7,868 nt of DNA, from positions 1 to 7,868 of the forward strand of contig JAFIHP010000077.1 in assembly GCA_017849335.1 (NCBI GenBank). The letters are read 5' to 3'. Positions 1 through 5,615 of the stretch are shown in pieces (the stretch's first letter is position 1; each line of letters starts with the position of its first letter). The position numbers and the translations under genes were made by a program. The stretch comes from Actinomycetales bacterium. GTDB taxonomy: Bacteria > Actinomycetota > Actinomycetes > S36-B12. Below the pieces are notes generated by a model. It had not been told where the DNA came from, made no database searches, and saw only the letters and a list, made by a program, of their open reading frames with translations.

Positions 1-624
1 ACCGCCCGGCAGGTGCGGACAGGCGAACGCGACGGCCGTGCGACGCGCGTCGTCATCGCGCGGAGGGCCTACGACACCGACCACGATGACCTGTGGGACG
101 CGCTCACCAATCCGGAGCGGCTGCCACGCTGGTTCCTGCCCGTGACCGGGGACCTGCAGGTCGGCGGGCGCTACCAGGTCGTGGGGAACGCCGGTGGGAT
201 TGTCGAGCGATGTGAACCGCCTCGGTCCTTCTCGGTGACGTGGGAGATGGGTCCGACGGTCTCGTGGCTCACGATCACGCTCACGGAGGACGACGGTCGG
301 ACGACGCTCGAGCTGTCGCACGAGGCGCCCGTCGACCCGGACTTCTGGACGCAGTTCGGTCCCGGGGCCGTCGGGGTGGGCTGGGACCTCGGCCTGATGG
401 GACTGGGGTTGCACCTGTCCTCCGGCGCCGACAACGGCGGGGCCGAGGCGCAGGCGTGGACGCTGTCGCCGGACGGCGTCGCGTTCGTCCGCGCGAGCGC
501 CGAGGACTGGGCCGCGGCCGCCACGGCCGACGGAGACGATGCGGCGGCGGCCCAGGATGCGGCCGAGCGCACGATCACCTTCTACACCGTGATGCCGGAG
601 GGCGGGGACGGCTCCGCGTCATGA
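1..624 (+). CDS. SRPBCC/AHSA1-like domain protein, 5' end cut by the window
   Basis: The reading frame is open from the first base, giving 207 visible codons and a TGA stop. It resembles the SRPBCC (START/Bet v1-like) superfamily, AHSA1 (activator of Hsp90 ATPase homologue 1-like) group: an early YDTDHDDLWDALTNPERLPR segment, then WFLPVTGDL, GGRY, the ERCEPPRSFSVTWE strand and a C-terminal WDLGLMGLGLHL helix. These proteins form a helix-grip fold with a hydrophobic cavity; for most, the ligand is unknown. A GTG at 13 could be a start, but codons before it are in frame and related proteins, as I recall them, have extra N-terminal residues, so the true start probably lies outside the window. 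The stop overlaps the start of the ArsR-like gene by ATGA, so the two are almost certainly cotranscribed and coupled. Such proteins are often paired with ArsR regulators. The specific function is unknown. Confidence 0.85.
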   Translation, partial: TARQVRTGERDGRATRVVIARRAYDTDHDDLWDALTNPERLPRWFLPVTGDLQVGGRYQVVGNAGGIVERCEPPRSFSVTWEMGPTVSWLTITLTEDDGRTTLELSHEAPVDPDFWTQFGPGAVGVGWDLGLMGLGLHLSSGADNGGAEAQAWTLSPDGVAFVRASAEDWAAAATADGDDAAAAQDAAERTITFYTVMPEGGDGSAS

Positions 625-1007
625 GCTCTGCCGCGGAGGTCGCGCTCGCCGCGCTGGGCGACCCCGTGCGGCGGCGCGTCATGGAGATCCTGGCAGCGGG
701 GGAGCAGTCGGTCGGCGCCGTGCATCGCGTCCTGCAGCGCGACCTGGGTATCTCCCAGCCCGCGGTGTCCCAGCACCTGCGGGTCCTCCGCGATGCCGGT
801 CTGGTCGCGGTCCGTCCCGACGGCAACCGGCGACTGCACCGGATCGACCAGGTCGGCGTCAGCGCGGCGCGCACCTGGCTCGACGCGCTGGGCGATGATC
901 CGTTGCGGGCGTTCCAGCAGCCCCTCGACGCCCTCGCGACGGAGGTCGCCCGGGGCCGTCGACGGTCCGCGCAATCGGCGGACGCACGCCGATCCCGGTC
1001 CGCCTGA
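621..1007 (+). CDS. ArsR-family winged-helix transcriptional regulator
   Basis: A 128-aa DNA-binding repressor-type protein. The winged helix-turn-helix spans about residues 8-76: ALGDPVRRRVMEIL as the first helix, SQPAVSQHLRVLRDAGLV (45-62) as the recognition helix region, and VRPDGNRRLHRID (64-76) as the wing. The ATG at 621 overlaps the stop of the SRPBCC gene (ATGA) and gives a normal ArsR N-terminus; the frame is open further upstream, but that part is antisense-like composition. The protein has no cysteine and lacks the ELCVCDL-type metal site, so thiol-based metal sensing is unlikely; a small-molecule or redox-independent signal is an inference. The C-terminal 20 residues are rich in Arg and Ser and look disordered. 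It probably regulates its own operon with the SRPBCC gene, but no operator can be seen because the promoter lies outside the window. Confidence 0.9.
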   Translation: MSSAAEVALAALGDPVRRRVMEILAAGEQSVGAVHRVLQRDLGISQPAVSQHLRVLRDAGLVAVRPDGNRRLHRIDQVGVSAARTWLDALGDDPLRAFQQPLDALATEVARGRRRSAQSADARRSRSA

Positions 1008-1025
1008 CGTGGGCGATGCGCTGCG

Positions 1026-1562
1026 CTACCAGGGATCAGCGGCCAGCCGCGCATGGTGGTGGTAGTCGTAGCGACGCCCGTCGGCGTGCTCGAACTCCTG
1101 CCGAGCGGTGCCCTCGAGCGCGAACCCGGCGCTCTCGGCGACGCGGCACGACGCCGGGTTCTCCACGGCGTGGACGAGGCCGATGCGCGGCAGGCCCAGC
1201 ACGTCGTGCCCGTACCGGGCCGCGGCGATCGCGGCGCGCGTCGCGACCGTGCGCCCGCGGTGCTCCGGGAGCACCCAGTAGCCGACCTCCACGTCGCCGT
1301 CGGCCCAGTGCCGGTGGAGTCCGACGCGACCGGCCCGTAGCCCCTGCTCGTCCTCGACGACCCACTCGTGCTGCCACGGCGTGTCCCAGCGGTTCTCCAG
1401 CCACGCGGCCGCATCGGCGGCGCTGTCGATGCGCGCCAGACTCGGCGACCACTGGCGCGCCACGGGATCGGCCGCGATCGGCAGGAGCAGGCCGGCGACG
1501 TCGTCGAGGGTGAACGGACGCAGCCGCAGGCCGTCCGCGTCGAGCCGGACGTCGTGCCGCAC
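1026..1562 (-). CDS. GNAT family N-acetyltransferase, RimJ/RimL-like
   Basis: A 178-aa protein of the Acetyltransf_3/RimJ-RimL type, which transfers acetyl from acetyl-CoA to an amine, often a protein N-terminus or a small metabolite. The N-terminal LRLRPFTLDDVAGLL (12-26), the central DVEVGYWVLPEHRGRTVATRA (90-110) with the acetyl-CoA pyrophosphate loop, and NPASCRVAESAGFALEGTARQEF (135-157) are in family order. The usual R-G-x-G-x-A loop reads R-G-R-T-V-A here, so the second glycine is Thr105. The C-terminus YDYHHHARLAADPW matches the family end. The start is GTG at 1562, only 3 nt after the TAG of the phosphatase gene; there is no strong Shine-Dalgarno sequence, so translation is probably coupled. 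It is the last gene of the leuA unit and converges on the arsR-like gene with 18 nt between the stops. The substrate cannot be told from sequence. Confidence 0.88.
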   Translation of the reverse strand: MRHDVRLDADGLRLRPFTLDDVAGLLLPIAADPVARQWSPSLARIDSAADAAAWLENRWDTPWQHEWVVEDEQGLRAGRVGLHRHWADGDVEVGYWVLPEHRGRTVATRAAIAAARYGHDVLGLPRIGLVHAVENPASCRVAESAGFALEGTARQEFEHADGRRYDYHHHARLAADPW

Positions 1563-1565
1563 GGG

Positions 1566-2342
1566 CTAGGCCGTGATCCGCGCGCGCACGGCGGCGACGG
1601 CGGTGTCGTCGAGACCCAGTCCGTCGCGCAGGTAGCCGTCGATCGACCCGTGGGCCGCGACGGCGGTGTCCAGCGCCGACCGGAGGTACTCCGGACGGAC
1701 CATGATCAGGTCGGCGAGCGCGGTCGCGTCTCCGCCCGCACGGCCGAACTGCTCGATCAGCGGCGCGTACGCCGCCGTGATCGGAGCGCTCGACAAGAGG
1801 TAGTCCGCGACGATGTCGTCGTCGGAGACGCCCGCGATGTGCTGGAACAGCGCGATTCCCCAGCCGGTGCGGTCCTTCCCCGCGGTGCAGTGGACGACGG
1901 CGGATCCGGTGCTCTCCGTGAAGTCCCGGAGCATGGATCGGTACGACGCCCGCGCCGACGGCAGCGACACGATGTCGCGGTAGGTCTGCACCATCATCGC
2001 GTGCGCGCGGTCACCGCCGATCGCCGCGTTGATGGCGGCGATGTCCGGGGTTCCGGTCCCGGCGACGAGCTGCTCCATCGCGGCAGCGCCGCTCTCCGGG
2101 GCGTCGGCGAGGACGTCCAGGCGGACGCCCCGGATCCCGGCGGGAAGCCGGTCCGGCCGCGACGACGTCTCGGCCGCCGTCCGGAGGTCGAAGACGATCG
2201 TGATGCCGAGCGCCTGGAGGTGCGCCTGCTGGGCGTCGGTCAGTGCGGAGAGCTGCGACGATCGGTAGACCACACCACGACGCAGGGAGCCTGTTGCCAG
2301 GCCCCCTGCGTCGCGGAAGTTGGGAATGTCGCCGACCGGCAT
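1566..2342 (-). CDS. Tyrosine-protein phosphatase-like protein (Y_phosphatase3 type)
   Basis: A 258-aa protein with the cysteine phosphatase signature VVHCTAGKDRTGWG at about 149-162: catalytic Cys152 and phosphate-binding Arg158 in C-x5-R. The N-terminal NFRDAGG (8-14), RSSQLSALT (27-35) and FDLRTAAE (51-58) segments are hallmarks of the bacterial tyrosine/lipid phosphatase group that includes mycobacterial PtpB and Listeria LipA. Asp157 in the loop (AGKDR) is also kept. Hydrolysis of phosphotyrosine or phosphoinositide-like substrates is known for relatives; the substrate here is unknown. There is no signal peptide, so it is probably cytoplasmic or exported by another route. The ATG at 2342 follows the leuA TGA by one base (TGAGATG), with AGGAG at 2347-2351 inside the end of leuA, so it is translationally coupled to leuA. 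The GNAT gene follows after 3 nt. Confidence 0.92.
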   Translation of the reverse strand: MPVGDIPNFRDAGGLATGSLRRGVVYRSSQLSALTDAQQAHLQALGITIVFDLRTAAETSSRPDRLPAGIRGVRLDVLADAPESGAAAMEQLVAGTGTPDIAAINAAIGGDRAHAMMVQTYRDIVSLPSARASYRSMLRDFTESTGSAVVHCTAGKDRTGWGIALFQHIAGVSDDDIVADYLLSSAPITAAYAPLIEQFGRAGGDATALADLIMVRPEYLRSALDTAVAAHGSIDGYLRDGLGLDDTAVAAVRARITA

Positions 2343-2343
2343 C

Positions 2344-4095
2344 TCACTCCTGCCGGACGGCGCGGTTCACCGCGCTGATGATCGCCTTGAGTGAGGACTT
2401 GGTGATCGACGGATCGATGCCGACACCCCAGCGGACCTTGCCGTCGACGGCGCACTCGACGTACGAGGCCGCCTGGGCGTCTCCGCCCGACGACATCGCG
2501 TGCTCGACGTAGTCCAGGACCCGCACGTCGACGCCGTGCGTCGCCAGCGCGTCGCAGAACGCGGCGACCGGACCGTTGCCGTGGCCGCCGAGCTGGTGCT
2601 CGACGCCGTTGTCGGCCAGGACGATGTCGATCTCGGTCTCGCCGTCGACGTCGGAGCCCTGCTTGACCCCGATGAGCCGGAACCGGCCCCACGCCGCGGC
2701 CGGGTCGGGCAGGTACTCGGCGGAGAACGCGCCCCACATCTCGCCCGGTCCCATCTCGCCGCCCTCGGAGTCGGTGACCTGCTGGATCACCTGCGAGAAC
2801 TCGATCTGGAGCCGTCGAGGCAGGTCGAGCTTGTGCTCCGTGCGCATGATGTAGGCCACGCCGCCCTTGCCGGACTGCGAGTTGACGCGGATGACCGCCT
2901 CGTAGGTGCGGCCGACGTCCTGCGGGTCGATCGGCAGGTAGGGGACCTCCCACCGGAAGTCGTCGACCGGCACGCCGGCTGCGTCCGCGTCGGACTGCAT
3001 CATCTTCAGGCCCTTGTTGATGGCGTCCTGGTGCGACCCGGAGAAGGCGGTGTAGACGAGGTCGCCACCGTACGGATGACGCTCGTGCACCGGGATCTGG
3101 TTGCAGTACTCGACGGTGCGACGGATCTCGTCGATGTCGCGGAAGTCGATCTGCGGGTCGACGCCCTGGCTGAACAAGTTCATGCCCAGCGTCACCAGGC
3201 ACACGTTGCCGGTGCGCTCGCCGTTGCCGAACAGGCAGCCCTCGATGCGGTCGGCGCAGGCCATGTACCCCAGCTCGGCGGCGGCGACGGCGGTGCCGCG
3301 GTCGTTGTGCGGGTGGAGGGACAGGACCACCGAGTCTCGGCGCGCGAGATTGCGGTGCATCCACTCGATCGAGTCGGCGTAGACGTTCGGCGTGGCCATC
3401 TCTACAGTCGCCGGCAGGTTGAGGATCACCTTGCGGTCCGGCGTCGGCTGCCAGACGTCGGTCACGGCGTTGCAGACCTCGAGCGCGAACTCGAGCTCGG
3501 TGCCGGTGTACGACTCGGGCGAGTACTCGAAGAAGACGTCGGTCTGGTCGGCGATCTCGTCCGCGTACTTCTGGCACAACTGGGCGCCGTGGACGGCGAT
3601 GTCGATGATGCCCGCCTGGTCCAGGCCGAACACGACGCGGCGCTGCAGCGTCGACGTCGAGTTGTAGAGGTGGACGATCGCCTGCTTCGCGCCGCGGATC
3701 GCGTCGAAGGTCCGCTCGATCAGGTGCTCGCGTGACTGGGTCAGCACCTGCACGACGACGTCGTCGGGGATCAGGTCGTCGTCGATCAGCATGCGGACGA
3801 AGTCGAAGTCGGTCTGCGAGGCCGAGGGGAAACCGACCTCGATCTCCTTGTAGCCCATCGACACCAGCAGGTTGAACATGCGCAGCTTGCGCGCGGGCGT
3901 CATCGGGTCGATGAGGGCCTGGTTGCCGTCACGAAGGTCGACGGCACACCAGCGCGGAGCGGTCGTGATCGTCTTCGTCGGCCAGGTGCGGTCGGGCAGC
4001 GACACCGGCGTGAACGGCTGGTATCGCCGGTACGCCATCGGGGAGGGCTGCTGGGTGTTGCGGACGTCGTACGCGACGGTGCGGTCGAAGCTCAT
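2344..4095 (-). CDS. leuA: 2-isopropylmalate synthase
   Basis: A 583-aa enzyme condensing 2-ketoisovalerate with acetyl-CoA to 2-isopropylmalate, the committed step of leucine synthesis; cytoplasmic. It is of the long actinobacterial (M. tuberculosis LeuA-like) type. The DRE-TIM barrel carries VDLRDGNQAL (Arg55, metal-binding Asp56), GFPSASQTDFDFVR (88-101), NLPATVE (226-232), the metal ligands in HPHND (His261, His263) and GNGERTGN (290-297). A linker subdomain has YGGDLVYTAFSGSHQDAINKG (342-362). The C-terminal leucine-binding regulatory domain is about 455-583 and includes SSGGDAQAASYVE (535-547), so leucine feedback inhibition is expected. All key residues are present. The ATG at 4095 has AGGAGA 7 nt upstream. 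It heads a unit with the phosphatase and GNAT genes and is preceded by a structured leader with a Leu-rich ORF. Confidence 0.98.
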   Translation of the reverse strand: MSFDRTVAYDVRNTQQPSPMAYRRYQPFTPVSLPDRTWPTKTITTAPRWCAVDLRDGNQALIDPMTPARKLRMFNLLVSMGYKEIEVGFPSASQTDFDFVRMLIDDDLIPDDVVVQVLTQSREHLIERTFDAIRGAKQAIVHLYNSTSTLQRRVVFGLDQAGIIDIAVHGAQLCQKYADEIADQTDVFFEYSPESYTGTELEFALEVCNAVTDVWQPTPDRKVILNLPATVEMATPNVYADSIEWMHRNLARRDSVVLSLHPHNDRGTAVAAAELGYMACADRIEGCLFGNGERTGNVCLVTLGMNLFSQGVDPQIDFRDIDEIRRTVEYCNQIPVHERHPYGGDLVYTAFSGSHQDAINKGLKMMQSDADAAGVPVDDFRWEVPYLPIDPQDVGRTYEAVIRVNSQSGKGGVAYIMRTEHKLDLPRRLQIEFSQVIQQVTDSEGGEMGPGEMWGAFSAEYLPDPAAAWGRFRLIGVKQGSDVDGETEIDIVLADNGVEHQLGGHGNGPVAAFCDALATHGVDVRVLDYVEHAMSSGGDAQAASYVECAVDGKVRWGVGIDPSITKSSLKAIISAVNRAVRQE

Positions 4096-4101
4096 GTCGG
4101 A

Positions 4102-4107
4102 TCTCCT
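4102..4107 (-). promoter_or_regulatory. Ribosome binding site of leuA
   Basis: Read on the minus strand, AGGAGA lies 6 nt before the leuA ATG. This is a normal Shine-Dalgarno sequence. It is of note because two upstream leader segments are complementary to it: CTCCTG formed by the first two Leu codons of the leader ORF (4199-4204, pairing with 4103-4108), and CCTCCT in the 3' arm of the leader hairpin (4161-4166). Translational control by sequestering this site is therefore possible, though unproven. Confidence 0.85.
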
Positions 4108-4134
4108 GGGTTCGTCAGTCTCGGCGGAAGGGAT

Positions 4135-4191
4135 ACCGGCGAACGACGAAAGCCGCGACGAGGAGGCCGGTGGACTAGGCCTCGTCGCGGC
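4135..4191 (-). ncRNA. leuA leader RNA: 12-bp hairpin with potential pseudoknot (LEU element-like)
   Basis: On the minus strand, the arms at 4180-4191 and 4152-4163 are perfectly complementary over 12 bp (GCCGCGACGAGG with CCTCGTCGCGGC) around a 16-nt loop. The loop contains ACCGGC (4171-4166), complementary to GCCGGT downstream at 4140-4135, with 11 nt between the hairpin and this segment. Together they can form an H-type pseudoknot with a 12-bp stem 1 and a 6-bp stem 2. The 5' arm overlaps codons 9-13 of the leader ORF and the loop holds its stop. Only three T follow the hairpin, so it is a poor intrinsic terminator; control of translation or a combined mode is more likely. A conserved pseudoknot named LEU element has been predicted upstream of leuA in most Actinobacteria; assigning this copy to it is my inference from position and shape. 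Confidence 0.72.
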
Positions 4192-4216
4192 AGCGAAGCA
4201 GGAGTGCCGTGAACAT
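4175..4216 (-). CDS. Leucine-rich leader peptide of leuA
   Basis: A 13-codon ORF, MFTALLLRCRDEA, ending in TAG. Three consecutive Leu codons (CTC CTG CTT, codons 5-7) sit just before the hairpin that overlaps codons 9-13. There is no Shine-Dalgarno sequence; instead a TAGCCT box with TGG in front of it ends 9 nt before the ATG, so the mRNA probably starts at or a few bases before the ATG (leaderless). In the classic logic of amino acid leader peptides, ribosome stalling at the Leu codons under leucine shortage would change folding of the RNA downstream. The peptide itself is unlikely to have a function. The position before leuA, the codon content and the overlap with the structure support the call. 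Confidence 0.75.
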   Translation of the reverse strand: MFTALLLRCRDEA

Positions 4217-4225
4217 GACAGCGGC

Positions 4226-4234
4226 AGGCTACCA
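4226..4234 (-). promoter_or_regulatory. Candidate -10 element of the leuA leader promoter
   Basis: Read on the minus strand: TGG followed by TAGCCT, an extended -10 (TGn-TAnnnT). It ends 9 nt before the ATG of the Leu leader ORF, so a start at or just before that ATG is expected. At -35 only a weak GCGACC (three matches to TTGACA, 16-nt spacer) can be seen, overlapping the upstream small gene's stop region. The position relative to the leader ORF is the main support. Confidence 0.55.
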
Positions 4235-4243
4235 GACGGTCGC

Positions 4244-4462
4244 TCAGGGTCGCCTGCGGCCGACCGTGAAGTAGGCGATCGGGCCGACGACGTTCACCGC
4301 GATCGCCAGCGCCCACACCGGCTTGGGGCCGCGGACGAGCGGGGCGGGCCGTCGCCCGAGGTCGTACCACGCCCCGGCGGCGAGGCCGATCTGCACCGCG
4401 GCGGCCGACGCGATCGCCGCCCGCTGAGCCGGGGTCAGGTCGCTCCATCGTCGTCTGCTCAT
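4244..4462 (-). CDS. Small PLDc_N-like membrane protein
   Basis: A 72-aa protein with two hydrophobic segments: about residues 14-33 (RAAIASAAAVQIGLAAGAWY) and 49-67 (VWALAIAVNVVGPIAYFTV), ending in GRRRP. The second segment with GPIAYFxxGRR is the hallmark of the PLDc_N domain, which forms the N-terminal membrane hairpin of cardiolipin synthases but is also common as a stand-alone actinobacterial protein of unknown function. The middle part (DLGRRPAPLVRGPKP) is basic and probably cytoplasmic. The ATG at 4462 is chosen for its GGAGGG 4 nt upstream; the frame is open further upstream but without family similarity. The gene lies on the leuA strand between leuA and leuB and ends about 10 bases before the leuA leader -10 box, so read-through into the leuA leader is possible. 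No phospholipase HKD motif is present. Confidence 0.85.
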   Translation of the reverse strand: MSRRRWSDLTPAQRAAIASAAAVQIGLAAGAWYDLGRRPAPLVRGPKPVWALAIAVNVVGPIAYFTVGRRRP

Positions 4463-4531
4463 CGTGCCCTCCGTGTCGTGCTCTCGCCCCACTGTCGCCC
4501 ATGCGCGTGCGGGACGCCAGCCGACCGTCAG

Positions 4532-4537
4532 TACCCT
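4532..4537 (+). promoter_or_regulatory. Candidate -10 element of leuB, leaderless start
   Basis: TACCCT matches the actinobacterial -10 pattern TAnnnT and ends 7 nt before the leuB ATG at 4545. No Shine-Dalgarno sequence precedes that ATG, so transcription starting at the A of the ATG (leaderless mRNA) explains the arrangement. No convincing -35 was found. Confidence 0.55.
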
Positions 4538-4544
4538 TCGCACC

Positions 4545-5606
4545 ATGTCGCAGACCCTCAACCTCGCCCTCATCCCTGGAGATGGAATCGGTACCGAAGT
4601 CGTCGCCGAGGCGATGAAGGTCCTCACCCGGATCGCGCCGGCCGCTGGCCTGGAGGTGACGACGACCGAGTACGACCTGGGCGCTCGCCGCTATAACGCG
4701 ACCGGAGAGCTGCTGCCGGATTCCGTCGTCGAGGAGCTGCGCAGCTACGACGCGATCCTGCTCGGGGCGATCGGGGACCCGTCCGTACCGCCGGGCGTCC
4801 TCGAGCGAGGGGTCCTGCTGCCGCTGCGGTTCGTCATGGACCATCACGTGAACCTCCGCCCGGTCAAGCTCTACCCGGGCGTCACGACGGGACCGCTGGC
4901 CGGCAAGGGGCCGAAGGAGATCGACTTCGTCGTGTGCCGCGAGGGCACCGAGGGTCCGTACGTGGGGGCGGGCGGACGGCTGCGGCCGGGCACCCCGCAC
5001 GAGGTCTCGACCGAGGTGAGCCTCAACACGGCCTACGGCGCGGAGCGGATCATCCGCGACGCGTTCGAGCGGGCCACCCGGCGACGCAAGAAGGTCACGC
5101 TCGTCCACAAGACGAACGTGCTCGTCCACGCGGGCAAGACTTGGCAGGAGGCCTTCGACCGCGTCAAGGTCGAGTACCCGGACGTGGAGACGGACTACTG
5201 CCACGTGGACGCCGCGTCGATGTTCTTCCTCACCCAGCCGGAGCGATTCGACGTCGTCGTCACCGACAACCTGTTCGGCGACATCCTCACCGACATCGGG
5301 GCTGCGATCTGCGGGGGAATCGGTCTGGCCGCCAGCGGCAACATCGACCCGTCCCGCAGCAACCCGAGCATGTTCGAGCCGGTGCACGGGTCCGCTCCCG
5401 ACATCGCCGGCCAGGGCAAGGCCGACCCGACCGCGACGGTGATGAGCCTCGCGATGCTCCTGGACCACGTCGGCGCGACCGAGGCCGCGGGCTGGATCGA
5501 GTCCGCCGTGGCGCAGGACCTGGCGACCCGCGGGGACTCCGTGCGGTCCACGTCCGAGATCGGCGATGCGCTCGCAACCGGCGCGCTCGCTGCTGCGGAG
5601 GGGTAG
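4545..5606 (+). CDS. leuB: 3-isopropylmalate dehydrogenase
   Basis: A 353-aa NAD-dependent beta-decarboxylating dehydrogenase, which oxidises (2R,3S)-3-isopropylmalate to 2-ketoisocaproate; in the citramalate route the same type of enzyme acts on 3-methylmalate. Visible family motifs: ALIPGDGIGTEV (8-19), the substrate arginines in LRFVMDHHVNLRP (Arg95, Arg105) and CREGTEGPY (Arg132, Tyr139), HKTN (Lys189), the metal aspartates in HVDAASM (Asp222) and DNLFGDILTD (Asp246, Asp250), and the NAD-binding HGSAPDIAGQGKADPTA (281-297). The length is normal for the actinobacterial form. The ATG at 4545 gives the usual N-terminus; the frame runs 27 codons further upstream without family sequence. No Shine-Dalgarno sequence is present; a TACCCT box suggests a leaderless start. 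ilvE follows after 9 nt. Confidence 0.97.
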   Translation: MSQTLNLALIPGDGIGTEVVAEAMKVLTRIAPAAGLEVTTTEYDLGARRYNATGELLPDSVVEELRSYDAILLGAIGDPSVPPGVLERGVLLPLRFVMDHHVNLRPVKLYPGVTTGPLAGKGPKEIDFVVCREGTEGPYVGAGGRLRPGTPHEVSTEVSLNTAYGAERIIRDAFERATRRRKKVTLVHKTNVLVHAGKTWQEAFDRVKVEYPDVETDYCHVDAASMFFLTQPERFDVVVTDNLFGDILTDIGAAICGGIGLAASGNIDPSRSNPSMFEPVHGSAPDIAGQGKADPTATVMSLAMLLDHVGATEAAGWIESAVAQDLATRGDSVRSTSEIGDALATGALAAAEG

Positions 5607-5609
5607 GTT
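5604..5609 (+). promoter_or_regulatory. Candidate internal -10 element before ilvE
   Basis: TAGGTT, which includes the leuB stop codon, fits TAnnnT and ends 6 nt before the ilvE ATG. It could give a leaderless ilvE transcript of its own. Alternatively it is chance, and ilvE is translated from the leuB message using GGAGGGG at 5597-5603, although that spacing (12 nt to the ATG) is long. Confidence 0.35.
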
Positions 5610-5615
5610 CCAGGC

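Noticed and set aside
13..15. GTG as the true start of the SRPBCC gene
   Set aside because: The frame is open from base 1 and relatives appear to have more N-terminal residues; with only 12 upstream bases a ribosome binding site cannot be judged, so I kept the gene as cut by the edge.
1008..1025. Bidirectional terminator between the convergent arsR-like and GNAT genes
   Set aside because: Only 18 nt separate the stops and I found no stable inverted repeat with a T tract there.
2240..3735. Long frames overlapping leuA on both strands (2240-3577 minus, 2500-3735 plus)
   Set aside because: Both are shadows of leuA, which has all its catalytic motifs; neither has a ribosome binding site or family similarity.
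4152..4191. leuA leader hairpin as a plain intrinsic terminator
   Set aside because: Only three T follow the stem, then CG; the loop-downstream complement and closeness to leuA fit a regulatory pseudoknot better.
4464..4544. N-terminal extension of leuB by 27 codons
   Set aside because: The extension has no similarity to LeuB, overlaps the promoter region of the small membrane gene, and the ATG at 4545 gives the standard LeuB N-terminus.
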